A stretch of DNA of 64,000 bases, taken from positions 1-64,000 of the forward strand of contig NZ_RWKI01000009.1 of the NCBI RefSeq assembly GCF_003984645.1, in the 5' to 3' direction. Made by a program: the position numbers and the translations under genes. Positions 47,588 through 57,347 of this stretch are shown piece by piece; the stretch's first letter is position 1, and each line of letters begins with the position of its first letter. The DNA is from Variovorax sp. MHTC-1 (GTDB lineage: Bacteria > Pseudomonadota > Gammaproteobacteria > Burkholderiales > Burkholderiaceae_C). Below the pieces are notes generated by a model. It did not search any database, was not told the origin of the DNA, and saw only the letters and a program-made list of their open reading frames with translations.

Positions 47588-48115
47588 TTAAAAATCCCCC
47601 AAACGGGTGCTGCCCTCAACTTCGGGGCCAGAGTGCAGCAGTGTAACGCTTTACTACTATTCGCAAGAATTTGAACACAAGATTCTTTCGTTGTCTTGTG
47701 AACAAAAGACGTACACCCTTCGTCAAGCAGTGTAAGTTGCGTATTCGGTGAATATGCTCCCACACCGATTGGTGCAGCGCAGCATAGTCGCTGGAAGTGT
47801 AGGTCTTTTGTATGACAACATGTTAACGCTTCTTGACGACTGAGTGTTGTTTGCAAACGCCGTTCGTCGATTTCGTGACTTAGTTCTTGCCTCCGTGGTT
47901 GCTGCAGTGCAGCAAGCATATGGCGTGCCGGAGCAATTCGAAAGGATTACAAAAAGCTACCGCAGCAGCGCACTGGGTTATTGAGGCGGTCGATGCGCTT
48001 GCGATGGCATTCGATGAACGGCACGGCAGGCGATCGCGATGCGGAGTGGCGGCGCTGGCGCTGGCGCAGGCCCTTGAGATGGTCTCGGCACGAGGAACTG
48101 CCGCGTCGAACGCGA
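47588..48115 (-). promoter_or_regulatory. AT-rich upstream region of the exopolysaccharide biosynthesis unit
   Basis: This gap without a credible gene serves as the upstream region of the minus-strand unit. The part 47588-47900 is distinctly AT-richer than its surroundings. It holds an inverted repeat CACAAGA (47676-47682) / TCTTGTG (47694-47700) that could be an operator, and a minus-strand TTGACG (47721-47726) that could be a -35 element, although no convincing -10 pairs with it. The part 47900-48115 has ordinary GC content, with only short frames of no recognisable product. Confidence 0.4.
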
Positions 48116-48134
48116 GGGAGGCGCGCCGCCTCCC
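48116..48134 (-). terminator. GC-rich hairpin downstream of rne
   Basis: GGGAGGCG-CGC-CGCCTCCC is a perfect 8-bp stem beginning 13 bases after the rne stop on the minus strand. It lacks a T-run. It is probably a 3'-end structure or a weak terminator. Confidence 0.45.
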
Positions 48135-48146
48135 CCGGTAGCGGCG

Positions 48147-51100
48147 TTACCGGCGCGCGCTTGCGTCGTGCGTTGCGCCTTCGAACGGCAGCACCATGTT
48201 GCCGAGGTCGCGGCGGGTCTCCACGAGCACCAGCGGGCCCTCGTCGACCACGATCGCGGGCGGGCGCTCGCGCGGGACATGAACGGGCTTGGGTTCCGCC
48301 GCGATCGCCGCGCGAACCTGCGCCACGCGCTCGGCATCCGAATTCACCCAATGCAATCCCGAGCCCTCGGCCACTTGGGCGAGCTCGTCCAGCGGCAGCT
48401 CGAAGGGCTGCACCTTCGGCAGCGCGCGCGAGCTCGGGGCGGAGGCTTCGACCACTCTGGGGGTCGAGGGTGCGGCTGCGGGCCGTTCGGTGCGAAGCAC
48501 TGGCACGGGCGGCGCCGTTTCGATCTCGATGCCGTCGTAGGCGCCGACGGGCGCGGGCGGGAGTACGGATGCGGTCGGAGCCGGCTCGCCCTCTTCGCGT
48601 GGGCCGCGCTCTCGGCGATCGCGGCCGTAGCGATCGCGAGAGCGACCTCGGCGTTCGTCGCCGTCGCGCCGCGGCGCGGAATCTTCGTTCGAAGCATCAC
48701 CGGCGTTGCCGATCTCAGCGGCCTCGGCGGCGAGCGGCTGGACTTCTGCAGCGGAAGGTGCTTCGATGGCGCGCGGCGCGCCATCATTGCGCCGCTCGCG
48801 GCGGCCTTCGCTGCGCTCGCCGCGAGGCGCGCGTTCCTCGCGGCCGCCGCGCACACCGCGATCGGCTGCAGCACCCTCTTGTTGTTGCGAGCTGTCTGCG
48901 TTCGCTGCGCGGGCGGCGTCGCCCGTGCGTTCACGCGCTGCGTCGACGCCGCGTTCGCCGCGTTCCCGGCGTTCGCCGCGTCCACGCGGTGCGCGTTCCG
49001 CGGGGGGCGCACTTTCGTCGCCTGCAAACGCATTCGGTGCGATCGCCTGCGCGTCGAGTTGGACGTCGGTTGTTTCGGTCGGCGGTTGGCGCAGGTCGCT
49101 GTCGCGACGCTCGCCGCGGCCACGGCGCTCGCCGTCGCGGGGCGCACGCGCTTCACGGGGCTCGCGGGGTTCACGAACCTGGCTGTCATTGCGCGCCTCG
49201 CTGCGGACTTCGCGTCCTTCGCGACGCTCGCCGGAACGGGCGCCGCGGCGTTCACCGTCGCGACCGCCGCGTCCTTCACCGCGGCCGCCGCGGCGCTGCT
49301 CGCCGTCGCGTGCGGTGCGTGCTTCGCCGTCCCGGCCGCTGCGGCCTTCCCGGCGCGGCTTGGGCGCTTCCACCGGAATCGTGGCTGGGGCAGGTGCTGG
49401 TGCCGGCGCGGCGCCGAACAGGCTCTTGATCCAGCCGAAGAGCCCTGATTCGGCGGGAGCGCGTGCAACGGGAGCAGCCGCAACTGGTGCGGGCGCCGGC
49501 GCGACCATCGGCGGGCGTGCCGCTTCGGGCCGTGGCACCGCCACCGGTGCCGGCGCGTCGGGCAATACGCCCTTGATCACCGGCGTCTGCTTGTTGGTCG
49601 GCTCCTGCGAGCGCCGCGTGACCGAGGTCGGGTCCTCGATCTCGTCGGCCATCTTGTAGCTGGCCTCGATGTGATCAAGCCGCGGGTCGTCGTGCTTCAG
49701 CCGCTCCAGCTTGTAGTTGGGCGTTTCCAGCGTCTTGTTGGGAACCATCAGCACCGTCACGCGCTGCTTGAGTTCGATCTTGGCGATCTCGGGGCGTTTT
49801 TCGTTGAGCAGGAAGGATGCGACTTCGACCGGCACCTGCACATGCACGGCGGCCGTGTTGTCCTTCATGGACTCTTCCTGAATGATGCGCAGTATCTGCA
49901 GCGCGCTCGATTCGGTATCGCGGATGTGGCCCGAGCCGCCGCAACGGGGGCAGGGGATCGACGAGCCTTCGGAAAGCGCGGGCTTCAGGCGCTGGCGGCT
50001 CATTTCCATCAGGCCGAACTTGCTGATCGAACCGAACTGGACGCGCGCGCGGTCCTGGCGCAGCGCGTCGCGCAGGCGGCTTTCGACCTCGCGGCGGTTC
50101 TTCGACTCGTCCATGTCGATGAAGTCGATGACGATCAGGCCACCCAGGTCGCGCAGGCGCATCTGACGGGCCACTTCGTCGGCCGCTTCGAGGTTGGTGC
50201 GCGTGGCGGTCTCTTCGATGTCGCCGCCCTTGATGGCGCGCGCCGAGTTCACGTCGACTGAGACCAGTGCTTCGGTGTGATCGATGACGATCGCGCCGCC
50301 GCTGGGCAGCTGCACCGTGCGCGCATAGGCCGATTCAATTTGATGTTCGATCTGGAAGCGACTGAACAGTGCGGCGTCGTCGCGGTAGCGCTTCACGCGC
50401 GCAGCGTGTTCCGGCATCACATGCGCCATGAACTGCTGCGCCTGGTCGTAGATGTCGTCGGTGTCGATCAGGATGTCGCCGATGTCGTGATTGAAGTAAT
50501 CGCGGATCGCGCGGATGACGAGCGACGACTCCTGGTAGATCAGGAAGGCGCCCTTGCCCCCCTTGGCGGCGCCGTCGATGGCGGCCCAGAGCTTGAGCAG
50601 GTAGTTCAGGTCCCACTGCAGCTCGGGCGCGGAGCGGCCGATGCCGGCAGTGCGCGCGATGATGCTCATGCCCTTGGGGTACTCGAGCTGGTCCATCGCC
50701 TCCTTGAGTTCGGCGCGGTCGTCGCCCTCGATGCGCCGGCTGACGCCGCCGCCGCGCGGGTTGTTCGGCATCAGCACGACGTAGCGGCCGGCCAGCGAGA
50801 TGAAGGTGGTCAGGGCCGCGCCCTTGTTTCCGCGCTCTTCCTTCTCGACTTGGACCACCAGTTCCTGGCCTTCACGGATCGCATCCTGGATCCGGGCCTG
50901 GCTGGCCGAGACGCCTTCGGCGAAATACTGCTTGGAGATTTCCTTGAACGGCAGGAAGCCGTGGCGGTCCTCGCCGTAGTCGACGAAGCAGGCTTCCAGC
51001 GACGGCTCGACTCGCGTCACGACCGCCTTGTAGATATTGCCCTTGCGCTGCTCGCGCCCTTCGATTTCGATTTCGTAGTCGAGGAGCTTCTGCCCGTCGA

Positions 51101-51155
51101 CGATGGCCAGGCGGCGTTCTTCTGCCTGCGTGGCGTTGATCAGCATCCGCTTCAT
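48147..51155 (-). CDS. rne: Ribonuclease E
   Basis: 1002 residues. The catalytic half starts [21 protein letters not shown], with an S1 domain at about residues 38-120, the DNase-I-like active site with SVDVNSARA and IVIDFIDM supplying the metal-binding Asp residues, and the Zn-link CPRCGGSGH joining subunits of the tetramer. After about residue 510 the protein becomes a long low-complexity scaffold rich in Arg, Glu, Ala and Pro. This is the usual RNA- and degradosome-binding tail; it ends in a more ordered 70-residue segment ([20 protein letters not shown]). It initiates mRNA decay and rRNA/tRNA processing at the membrane. It is divergent from rluC. Confidence 0.96.
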   Translation of the reverse strand: MKRMLINATQAEERRLAIVDGQKLLDYEIEIEGREQRKGNIYKAVVTRVEPSLEACFVDYGEDRHGFLPFKEISKQYFAEGVSASQARIQDAIREGQELVVQVEKEERGNKGAALTTFISLAGRYVVLMPNNPRGGGVSRRIEGDDRAELKEAMDQLEYPKGMSIIARTAGIGRSAPELQWDLNYLLKLWAAIDGAAKGGKGAFLIYQESSLVIRAIRDYFNHDIGDILIDTDDIYDQAQQFMAHVMPEHAARVKRYRDDAALFSRFQIEHQIESAYARTVQLPSGGAIVIDHTEALVSVDVNSARAIKGGDIEETATRTNLEAADEVARQMRLRDLGGLIVIDFIDMDESKNRREVESRLRDALRQDRARVQFGSISKFGLMEMSRQRLKPALSEGSSIPCPRCGGSGHIRDTESSALQILRIIQEESMKDNTAAVHVQVPVEVASFLLNEKRPEIAKIELKQRVTVLMVPNKTLETPNYKLERLKHDDPRLDHIEASYKMADEIEDPTSVTRRSQEPTNKQTPVIKGVLPDAPAPVAVPRPEAARPPMVAPAPAPVAAAPVARAPAESGLFGWIKSLFGAAPAPAPAPATIPVEAPKPRREGRSGRDGEARTARDGEQRRGGRGEGRGGRDGERRGARSGERREGREVRSEARNDSQVREPREPREARAPRDGERRGRGERRDSDLRQPPTETTDVQLDAQAIAPNAFAGDESAPPAERAPRGRGERRERGERGVDAARERTGDAARAANADSSQQQEGAAADRGVRGGREERAPRGERSEGRRERRNDGAPRAIEAPSAAEVQPLAAEAAEIGNAGDASNEDSAPRRDGDERRGRSRDRYGRDRRERGPREEGEPAPTASVLPPAPVGAYDGIEIETAPPVPVLRTERPAAAPSTPRVVEASAPSSRALPKVQPFELPLDELAQVAEGSGLHWVNSDAERVAQVRAAIAAEPKPVHVPRERPPAIVVDEGPLVLVETRRDLGNMVLPFEGATHDASARR

Positions 51156-51696
51156 GATGCGTTTCCTTTGTCTGTTCTATCGTTCTAACCGGTCCATGAC
51201 GGACCTAACGATGCACGGACGACGCGTCGCGAAACGAAGGAATTGCCACTGTGCCCCGGCTGCTGCTGGGTTGCCGCGCGGACGCGAACAACCGTATCGA
51301 GCGTCAGCTCAATGACAGCCGGGGTGGGGGCGCGTGGATGGGCGCGAGCCCGATATGGTGTTGACGCGCTATATTTTCTATAGCAGTTGGCGCAATGGTG
51401 GTGCGCTCTGCCGACGATTCAATGCCCGCAACCGCTGGCATGAGCCAGCGCAGGCAAAGTTGAATCAGCAGTATCAACACAAGGTACTCGCTTCGATCCG
51501 CCGGCAGCTTATGGCCTGCCGGCTGGGTATTCCGTATCGGTGTTTCGTGGGCGTCGGCTTGACTTTGATGTAGCGCCCGCCGCCCTGCGCGTTGGCGCGT
51601 GGCTTGCGGGCTCAACGCCTAAGCGGCATCGACCTCACAGCGCCTCCGGCAGTGCTCTAAACTTCTGATTAATCAAGCACTTACAAGACCGCGCTG
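51156..51696. other. Long rne-rluC divergent intergenic region
   Basis: 541 bases without a credible gene. It contains a candidate minus-strand promoter (51368-51395), a hairpin GCCGGCAG (51500-51507) / CTGCCGGC (51516-51523), and a perfect palindrome TGATTAATCA (51666-51675) about 20 bases before the rluC start. A long rne leader is expected from E. coli, where it mediates autoregulation by RNase E. Whether that holds here is inference. Confidence 0.5.
51368..51395 (-). promoter_or_regulatory. rne: Putative rne promoter
   Basis: Minus-strand TTGCGC (51390-51395) and TATAGC (51368-51373) are spaced by 16 bases, giving a predicted rne leader of roughly 200 bases. The -10 forms one arm of the inverted repeat GCTATA-TTTTC-TATAGC (51368-51384), so the match may in part reflect that palindrome. 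Confidence 0.4.
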
Positions 51697-52752
51697 GTGA
51701 AAAACATTATAGGTGCGAAGCCAAGCCCCGCGGCAGCAGAAGTTCGCTTTCTGACGGTCGATGGGGAATCTGCGGGCCAAAGACTCGACAATTTCCTGTT
51801 CCGGCAGCTCAAGGGCGTACCCAAAACCCATGTTTACCGGATCATCCGGTCGGGAGAGGTGCGCATCAACAAGGGACGTGCTCAGGCCGAGACCCGCCTG
51901 GCGGAAGGCGACTTGTTGCGGCTGCCGCCGGTGCGGGTATCGGCGCGATCGGAAGAGGGCGGCGGCTCGCCGCCGGCGCCCGCGCGCGAATTCCCCCTGC
52001 TTTACGAGGACGATGCGCTGCTGGCGATCGACAAGCCGGCAGGCGTCGCGGTTCACGGCGGCAGCGGCGTGAGCTTCGGCGTAATCGAGCAATTGCGCAC
52101 CGCGCGCCCCGCCGCGCGCTTTCTGGAGCTCGTGCATCGACTGGACCGTGAGACCTCGGGCATCCTGCTGGTTGCCAAGAAGCGCAGCGCATTGACGGCG
52201 CTGCAGGACCAGTTTCGCGAGCGCGAGACCGGCAAGACCTATCTGGCACTGGTCGAAGGCAACTGGCCGGTGAACAAGAAGGTGCTCGATGCGCCGCTCG
52301 CCAAGTATCTTCTGCCGGGTCAGGCAGGCTCGGCCGATCCAGGCGAACGGCGCGTGCGCGTGGTGGCCAAGGATCATCCCGACGCGATGCGCGCCGTGAC
52401 GCTCGTGAAGGTCCTGGCCCGCGTCAGTCTTCCTGCCGACGCCGCTGCGTTCTCGCTGCTTGCCGTCACGATCAAGACCGGCCGCACGCACCAGATTCGC
52501 GTCCACCTCGCCTCCGGCGGCCATGCGATCGCGGGCGATGACAAGTACGGCGACTTCCAGCGCAATCGCGCATTGCAGAAGCTCGGCCTCAAACGCATGT
52601 TCCTGCACGCCTGGCGGCTGCAGTTCACCCACCCCGCGAGCGGAGAACGCATGGCGCTGCAGGCCGACTTGCCGCCGGATCTGCATGCGCTGATGCCGCA
52701 GGCCGCGCTCGATGCGCTCGCGGCCCATCCCTCGACAGCCTCTCACTCATGA
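51697..52752 (+). CDS. rluC: 23S rRNA pseudouridine synthase RluC-like
   Basis: 351 residues from GTG 51697. The N-terminal S4 RNA-binding domain (AGQRLDNFLFRQLKGVPKTHVYRIIRSGEVRIN) is followed by the RluA-family catalytic domain: HRLDRETSG with the nucleophilic Asp150, and KTGRTHQIRVHLASGGHAI. It converts uridines of 23S rRNA (955, 2504 and 2580 in E. coli) to pseudouridine. The gene is divergent from rne, as in many proteobacteria, and overlaps the next gene by ATGA. Confidence 0.93.
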   Translation: MKNIIGAKPSPAAAEVRFLTVDGESAGQRLDNFLFRQLKGVPKTHVYRIIRSGEVRINKGRAQAETRLAEGDLLRLPPVRVSARSEEGGGSPPAPAREFPLLYEDDALLAIDKPAGVAVHGGSGVSFGVIEQLRTARPAARFLELVHRLDRETSGILLVAKKRSALTALQDQFRERETGKTYLALVEGNWPVNKKVLDAPLAKYLLPGQAGSADPGERRVRVVAKDHPDAMRAVTLVKVLARVSLPADAAAFSLLAVTIKTGRTHQIRVHLASGGHAIAGDDKYGDFQRNRALQKLGLKRMFLHAWRLQFTHPASGERMALQADLPPDLHALMPQAALDALAAHPSTASHS

Positions 52753-53417
52753 CTGACATTCGCCCCCGCCGCTTCGACCTCATAGTTTTCGATTGGGACG
52801 GCACGCTCTATGACTCGACGCGGCTTATCGTGCGCTGCATTCAGGCCGCTGTGGTCGATGTCGGCGGCGCCAAGCCGAACGAGAACGACGCCGCCTGGGT
52901 GATCGGTCTGGGCCTTGCCGAAGCGCTGGCGCGCGCCGCGCCAGACGTGCCCAAGGAAAAGTACGCCGAGCTCGGTGCGCGCTACCGGTACCACTATCTG
53001 CAGCATCAGGATGACCTGGTGCTTTTCGACGGTGTCCTGCCGATGCTCGATGCGCTCCACGCGCGCGGTCACAAGCTGGCTGTGGCCACGGGCAAGTCGC
53101 GCCGGGGGCTGAACGAAGCGCTCGCGACGGTTGCGCTGCGGGACCGCTTCGATGCCTCTCGAACGGCCGATGAAACCTTCGGCAAGCCGCATCCGCGCAT
53201 GCTGCTCGAATTGATGGAAGAGCTGGACGTGCCGGCCGGGCGCACCTTGATGGTCGGCGACACCACGCACGATCTCCAGCTCGCGCTCAACGCCGGCTGT
53301 GCAAGCGTAGGGGTGAGCTACGGCGCGCACGAGCCGGATACCTTCGACGCGCTTGGGCCGCTGCACGTGGCGCACTCGGTGTCCGGTTTGACGCAATGGC
53401 TTCTCGAGAACGGATGA
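52749..53417 (+). CDS. HAD-IA hydrolase, phosphoglycolate-phosphatase-like
   Basis: 222 residues with HAD motif I DWDGTLYD (Asp15/Asp17), motif II VATGKSRRG, and motifs III/IV GKPHP and MVGDTTHDL. A helical cap lies between motifs I and II. It is expected to hydrolyse small phosphate esters; the Gph label comes from similarity and from the rluC-gph neighbourhood, and the substrate is not certain. Start overlaps rluC (ATGA). Confidence 0.9.
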   Translation: MTDIRPRRFDLIVFDWDGTLYDSTRLIVRCIQAAVVDVGGAKPNENDAAWVIGLGLAEALARAAPDVPKEKYAELGARYRYHYLQHQDDLVLFDGVLPMLDALHARGHKLAVATGKSRRGLNEALATVALRDRFDASRTADETFGKPHPRMLLELMEELDVPAGRTLMVGDTTHDLQLALNAGCASVGVSYGAHEPDTFDALGPLHVAHSVSGLTQWLLENG

Positions 53418-53427
53418 AAATCCGCGC

Positions 53428-53793
53428 ATGAGCGAATGCATTCCTCTGTGCAATACGGCCGACCTGGTCGAGGGCGGGCGTGCCGTTCCCTTCGACCTGG
53501 TGCATGGCGGCCAGACGTGCAGGGCCTTTGCCGTTCGCTTCGAAGGGCAGCCGCATGCCTACCTGAACCGCTGCAGCCACGTCGCGATGGAGCTGGATTT
53601 CCAGCCTGATCGCTTCTTCGACGACAGCGGCCAATGGCTCCTCTGCGCGACGCACGGCGCCGTCTACAAGCCGGACACCGGCGAGTGCGCCGGTGGTCCC
53701 TGTCGCGGCGGCCTGGTGAAGATCGCCTTGAGCGAACGGGACGGAGTGGTGCACTGGCATACTGCCTGGAACCTCCAACCTCTGGTTTTCTGA
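53428..53793 (+). CDS. Rieske [2Fe-2S] domain protein
   Basis: A 121-residue single-domain protein. The cluster ligands are visible as CSH (Cys49, His51) and CATH (Cys73, His76), the CxH...CxxH Rieske pattern. No other domain and no signal peptide were seen, so it is a cytoplasmic ferredoxin-like electron carrier with unknown partners. It sits 10 bases after the HAD gene and one base before the SppA-like protease gene, in the same operon. Confidence 0.9.
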   Translation: MSECIPLCNTADLVEGGRAVPFDLVHGGQTCRAFAVRFEGQPHAYLNRCSHVAMELDFQPDRFFDDSGQWLLCATHGAVYKPDTGECAGGPCRGGLVKIALSERDGVVHWHTAWNLQPLVF

Positions 53794-53794
53794 C

Positions 53795-54817
53795 ATGACC
53801 GATTCCAACCGCACGGAACCCGAGGGTTTCGAGCCTTTCGAGCGCGCTACGCCCTCCCGAAACACATCGAGGAACGATCCGACGCTGCAACCCAACTGGG
53901 AGCGCGCAACACTCGAAAAGCTGGCCTTCGCCTCGCTGCGCGAGCAAAGAGCCACGCGACGCTGGAAGACCTTCGTTCGCCTGAGCTGGCTCGCCTTCTT
54001 CATTTTCCTGGTGTGGCTGGCCGTGTCCCGTGGCACGCCGACGACCGCCAAGACCACGTCTCACACGGCGGTGGTCGAAATCAAGGGCGAAATCGCCAAT
54101 GGAGGCGATGCGAGTGCGGAGTTCGTGATCGCGGCGATGAAGTCTGCTTTCGAGGATGACGGTGCCAAAGGTGTGGTGCTGCTGATCAATTCGCCTGGCG
54201 GAAGCCCCGTGCAGGCCGGCATCATCAACGACGAGATCAAGCGCCTGCGGGCCAAGCACAACAAGCCGGTCTACGCGGTGGTCGAGGAGACCTGCGCGTC
54301 GGCGGCGTATTACATCGCGGCGGCGACCGACAAGGTCTTCGTCGACAAGGCGAGCATCGTCGGAAGCATCGGCGTGCTGATGGACGGTTTCGGATTCACC
54401 GGCCTTATGGACAAGGTGGGCGTAGAGCGCAGGCTCTTGACGGCCGGCGAGAACAAGGGTTTTCTGGATCCGTTCAGCCCGATGAGCGATGCACAGCGGG
54501 TGCATGCACAAAAGATGCTCGACCAGATCCACGCGCAGTTCATCGATGTGGTCAAGAAGGGCCGCGGCGACCGGTTGAAGGCCGATACGCCCGGCCTGTT
54601 CAGCGGCTTGTTCTGGAGCGGCCAGCAGGCCGTGGAACTCGGCCTGGCCGATCAGATCGGCAACGTCGATTTCGTTGCGCGCGAAGTGGTAAAGGCCGAG
54701 GAAGTGATCGACTACACGCGCCGGGAGAACGTGGCCGAGAAGCTCGCCAAGAAATTCGGCGCTGCCATAGGCGATGCCTCGGTGCGGGCGCTGCGAACCG
54801 CGCCGGCACTGCGTTGA
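53795..54817 (+). CDS. sppA: S49 family signal-peptide peptidase (SppA-like)
   Basis: 340 residues, the short single-domain form. One membrane helix near residues 65-79 (WLAFFIFLVWLAVS) precedes a periplasmic protease domain. The catalytic Ser169 lies in EETCASAAYYIA and Lys221 in GENKGFLDPF; their 52-residue spacing matches the Ser-Lys dyad of Bacillus SppA. The motif LINSPGGSP supports the fold. It degrades cleaved signal peptides in the membrane. Confidence 0.92.
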   Translation: MTDSNRTEPEGFEPFERATPSRNTSRNDPTLQPNWERATLEKLAFASLREQRATRRWKTFVRLSWLAFFIFLVWLAVSRGTPTTAKTTSHTAVVEIKGEIANGGDASAEFVIAAMKSAFEDDGAKGVVLLINSPGGSPVQAGIINDEIKRLRAKHNKPVYAVVEETCASAAYYIAAATDKVFVDKASIVGSIGVLMDGFGFTGLMDKVGVERRLLTAGENKGFLDPFSPMSDAQRVHAQKMLDQIHAQFIDVVKKGRGDRLKADTPGLFSGLFWSGQQAVELGLADQIGNVDFVAREVVKAEEVIDYTRRENVAEKLAKKFGAAIGDASVRALRTAPALR

Positions 54818-54818
54818 A

Positions 54819-55970
54819 TCAGGCCGGATTCGCGTAGCGCGCCGATGCCGCGAGCGCTGCGGCAAAGGCCACCACGACATAGAGCGCTGCGGTCAACGAG
54901 CTGACCTGGGCCAGAAAGCCGATCACCGGCGGTCCGGCCATGAAGCCCAGGTAGGCGGCCGCCGATACCGCGGCGATACCGCGTGCCGGCTCGACGCCGG
55001 GGACGCGCGCCGACGCCGCGAAGAGAATCGGCACCACATTGGCAAAGCCCGCCCCGACGCCTGCAAATCCGATCAGGGCCAGCCAGGGTTCGTCGGCCAG
55101 CAGCACCAGCGTCATGGAGGCGGCAGCCAGCCAGGCGCTGCCGCGCAGCAGCAGGGCCGGCGAGAAGCGCGCCCGCATCGCGTCCCCGGCGAAGCGCGTG
55201 GCGGCCATCGCGGCCGAAAAGCTGGCGTAGGCCAGCGCGGCCTGCTGCTGGGGACTGCCCAGTTCCTGCTTCAGATAGAGCACGCTCCAGTCGTAGATCG
55301 CGCCCTCGGCAATCAGCCCCAACGCGGCGAGCACGCCGAGGATCGCCAGCGCGCCGTGCGGCAAGCGAAAGCCGTCGCCCGTGCTGGTGAACGTCGTCGC
55401 CTCTTTCGGCAACATCCATCTGGAAGAGAGGGCGATCGATAGCGCCATCGTCGCGGCGACCAGCGTCAAGTGCGATTGCGGCGTCATGCCAGCGGCGAGC
55501 GCCGCGCCGCCGGTCACGGCGCCAGCCATGCCGCCCAGGCTGAACATGCCGTGCATGCCGCTCATCATCGGATGGCCGTTGCGCAGCTCGAGCTGCGCGG
55601 CCTCGGTATTGATCGCCACGTCGAAAACGCCGGTAAGAACGCCGAACACGGCGAGCAATCCCAGCAGTGCGCCGTAGCTCGGCATCGCCAGCAAGCCGGC
55701 CAGCAGCAGCGCGTAGATCGCGCCGCACAGGCCGGCTGTGCCGCGCGCGCCATGGCGGCCGATCCAGCGGCTTGCCTGTGTGAGGCCGAGCAAGGCGCCG
55801 ACACCGGCTGCGAGCATGGCCAGGCCGAGCGCCGCTTCATCGACGCCATAGTGGATTTTCACGGTCGGGATATGAACGCCCCAGGTCGCGAAGATGAAGC
55901 CCGAGCCGAAGAACTGCGCGCGCGAAGCCCAGCGCATGCGGGCGGAAACGCTCGTCACCGTGCCGGACAA
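54819..55970 (-). CDS. MFS transporter (YbjJ-like)
   Basis: A 383-residue protein with about 12 hydrophobic segments. Start TTG 55970, two bases after the preceding stop; an ATG at 55937 is possible. Conserved features include RAQFFGSGFIFATWGVHIP in TM1 and FDVAINTEAAQLE after TM4, as in the YbjJ subgroup. The substrate is unknown. It converges with the sppA-like gene with a single base between the two stop codons. Confidence 0.85.
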   Translation of the reverse strand: MSGTVTSVSARMRWASRAQFFGSGFIFATWGVHIPTVKIHYGVDEAALGLAMLAAGVGALLGLTQASRWIGRHGARGTAGLCGAIYALLLAGLLAMPSYGALLGLLAVFGVLTGVFDVAINTEAAQLELRNGHPMMSGMHGMFSLGGMAGAVTGGAALAAGMTPQSHLTLVAATMALSIALSSRWMLPKEATTFTSTGDGFRLPHGALAILGVLAALGLIAEGAIYDWSVLYLKQELGSPQQQAALAYASFSAAMAATRFAGDAMRARFSPALLLRGSAWLAAASMTLVLLADEPWLALIGFAGVGAGFANVVPILFAASARVPGVEPARGIAAVSAAAYLGFMAGPPVIGFLAQVSSLTAALYVVVAFAAALAASARYANPA

Positions 55971-55972
55971 GA

Positions 55973-56731
55973 TCAGCGCCCGATCGCGAACACGGCGGGC
56001 GAACGCTCGTCGGCCGGCAATGGCTTGGCGCGCCAGCTCTTCACCGTCTCGCTGCGCACGTTCGCGCCCGAGAGCGTCAGGCCGCGCGCCACGGCGAGCC
56101 GCGTGTTGTGCTGCAGCGTTTGCACCAGCGCCTGCAGGAGGGCTGTATTGCGGTACGGCGTTTCGATGAAAAGCTGCGTCTGGCCGGTGCGCAATGCGAG
56201 CGCCTCGAGCTCGCGGATGCGGTGTGCACGTGCCTCGGTGTCCTGCGGCAGGTAGCCGACGAATGCAAAGTTCTGGCCATTGAGCCCGCTCGCCGCAAGT
56301 GCGAGCAGCAGCGACACCGGGCCGGTGAGCGGCACCACCGTGATGCCCAGTTCGTGCGCGGCACGTGCGACGGAGGATCCCGGGTCGGCGACGGCAGGCA
56401 TGCCGGCTTCGCTGAGCAGGCCGATGTCCTTGCCTTCGAGCGCCACGGCGAGAAGAGGCCGTGCGTCGAATTGACCAGCGTGATCTCCCTTCTTGTGGAC
56501 CTCGCGCGGCAGTTCCTGGATCTGTTGGGCCTGCAGCGGCGCAGCAAGCGGCGCCACCGCGTCGATGCGCTTGAGATAGGCGCGAGCCGATTTCGCGTTC
56601 TCGCAGATCCAGTGCGTGATTCCAGCCGCGATCCGCAGCGTGCCGAGCGGAAGCACGTCCTGCAGCGGCACCTCGGCCTCACAGCCGAAATCCAACGGTG
56701 CGGGCACCAGATAGAGCTTGCCCTTGCTCAC
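55973..56731 (-). CDS. RsmI-like SAM-dependent methyltransferase (tetrapyrrole-methylase fold)
   Basis: 252 residues from GTG 56731, overlapping the maf stop (GTGA). Motifs are KLYLVPAPL at the N-terminus, GLLSEAGMPAVADPG (the GxSDAGxPxxxDPG equivalent) and VPLTGPVSLLLALAASGL. This belongs to the RsmI family, which 2'-O-methylates C1402 of 16S rRNA. It lacks the usual NLGDITLRAL region, so it is the shorter paralogue often found next to maf; its target is uncertain. Confidence 0.85.
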   Translation of the reverse strand: MSKGKLYLVPAPLDFGCEAEVPLQDVLPLGTLRIAAGITHWICENAKSARAYLKRIDAVAPLAAPLQAQQIQELPREVHKKGDHAGQFDARPLLAVALEGKDIGLLSEAGMPAVADPGSSVARAAHELGITVVPLTGPVSLLLALAASGLNGQNFAFVGYLPQDTEARAHRIRELEALALRTGQTQLFIETPYRNTALLQALVQTLQHNTRLAVARGLTLSGANVRSETVKSWRAKPLPADERSPAVFAIGR

Positions 56732-57309
56732 AGCAGGTCCACCCCTGCGGCGCGCAGCATGTTGGCGGTTCGGATCAGTGGCAGGCCCACCAGCGCCGTC
56801 GGATCGTCGCTGTCGATCGCGTCGAGCAATGCGACGCCGAGGCCTTCGCTCTTAGCGCTTCCCGCGCAGTCGTAGGGCTGTTCCGCGCGCAGATAGGCAT
56901 CGATCGCCGCATCGCTGAGCTCGCGAAACACGACGCGCACCGGCGCCAGATCGCGCTGCACGAAGCCCGTCGCCTGGCACACCACGGCGACAGCTGTCTG
57001 GAAGATCAGCGTCTGGCCTCGCATGCGCCGCAATTGGGCGGTGGCGTGCGCATGATCTCCCGGCTTGCCCAGGGGTTCGCCGGCCAAATCTGCAACCTGG
57101 TCGGAACCGATGACCACCGCTTCCGGAAACCGGCGGGCCACCGCCATCGCCTTTTCGAGTGCCAGCCGCTCGGCCAATGCGCGGGGCGCCTCGCCGGCCT
57201 GGGGCGTCTCATCGACCTCGGGAGCTTGAACATCGAAGGCCAGGCGCAGGCGTTCAAGAAGTTCGCGGCGATAGCGCGAAGTCGAGGCGAGGATCACGGT
57301 ACGTTGCAT
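56728..57309 (-). CDS. Maf-like nucleoside triphosphate pyrophosphatase (YceF-type)
   Basis: 193 residues. It starts ILASTSRYRRELLERL, the Maf signature for nucleotide binding, followed by VDETP, VIGSDQVADLAGEPLGKPG and the C-terminal GLPLIRTANMLRAAG. It hydrolyses non-canonical or modified NTPs to monophosphates (YceF prefers 7-methyl-GTP). It diverges from yceD with 38 bases between start codons, as in E. coli. Confidence 0.92.
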   Translation of the reverse strand: MQRTVILASTSRYRRELLERLRLAFDVQAPEVDETPQAGEAPRALAERLALEKAMAVARRFPEAVVIGSDQVADLAGEPLGKPGDHAHATAQLRRMRGQTLIFQTAVAVVCQATGFVQRDLAPVRVVFRELSDAAIDAYLRAEQPYDCAGSAKSEGLGVALLDAIDSDDPTALVGLPLIRTANMLRAAGVDLL

Positions 57310-57347
57310 GGGCCACGATTGTGCGCGAGCGGTTTAGACTGGTGCCG

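Noticed and set aside
47887-48141. 84-codon plus-strand frame between the exopolysaccharide unit and rne
   Set aside because: Composition changes within the frame, no ribosome site, and it runs through the rne 3' hairpin.
51304-51615. 103-codon minus-strand frame upstream of rne
   Set aside because: No ribosome site, no recognisable protein, and it overlaps the probable rne promoter and hairpins.
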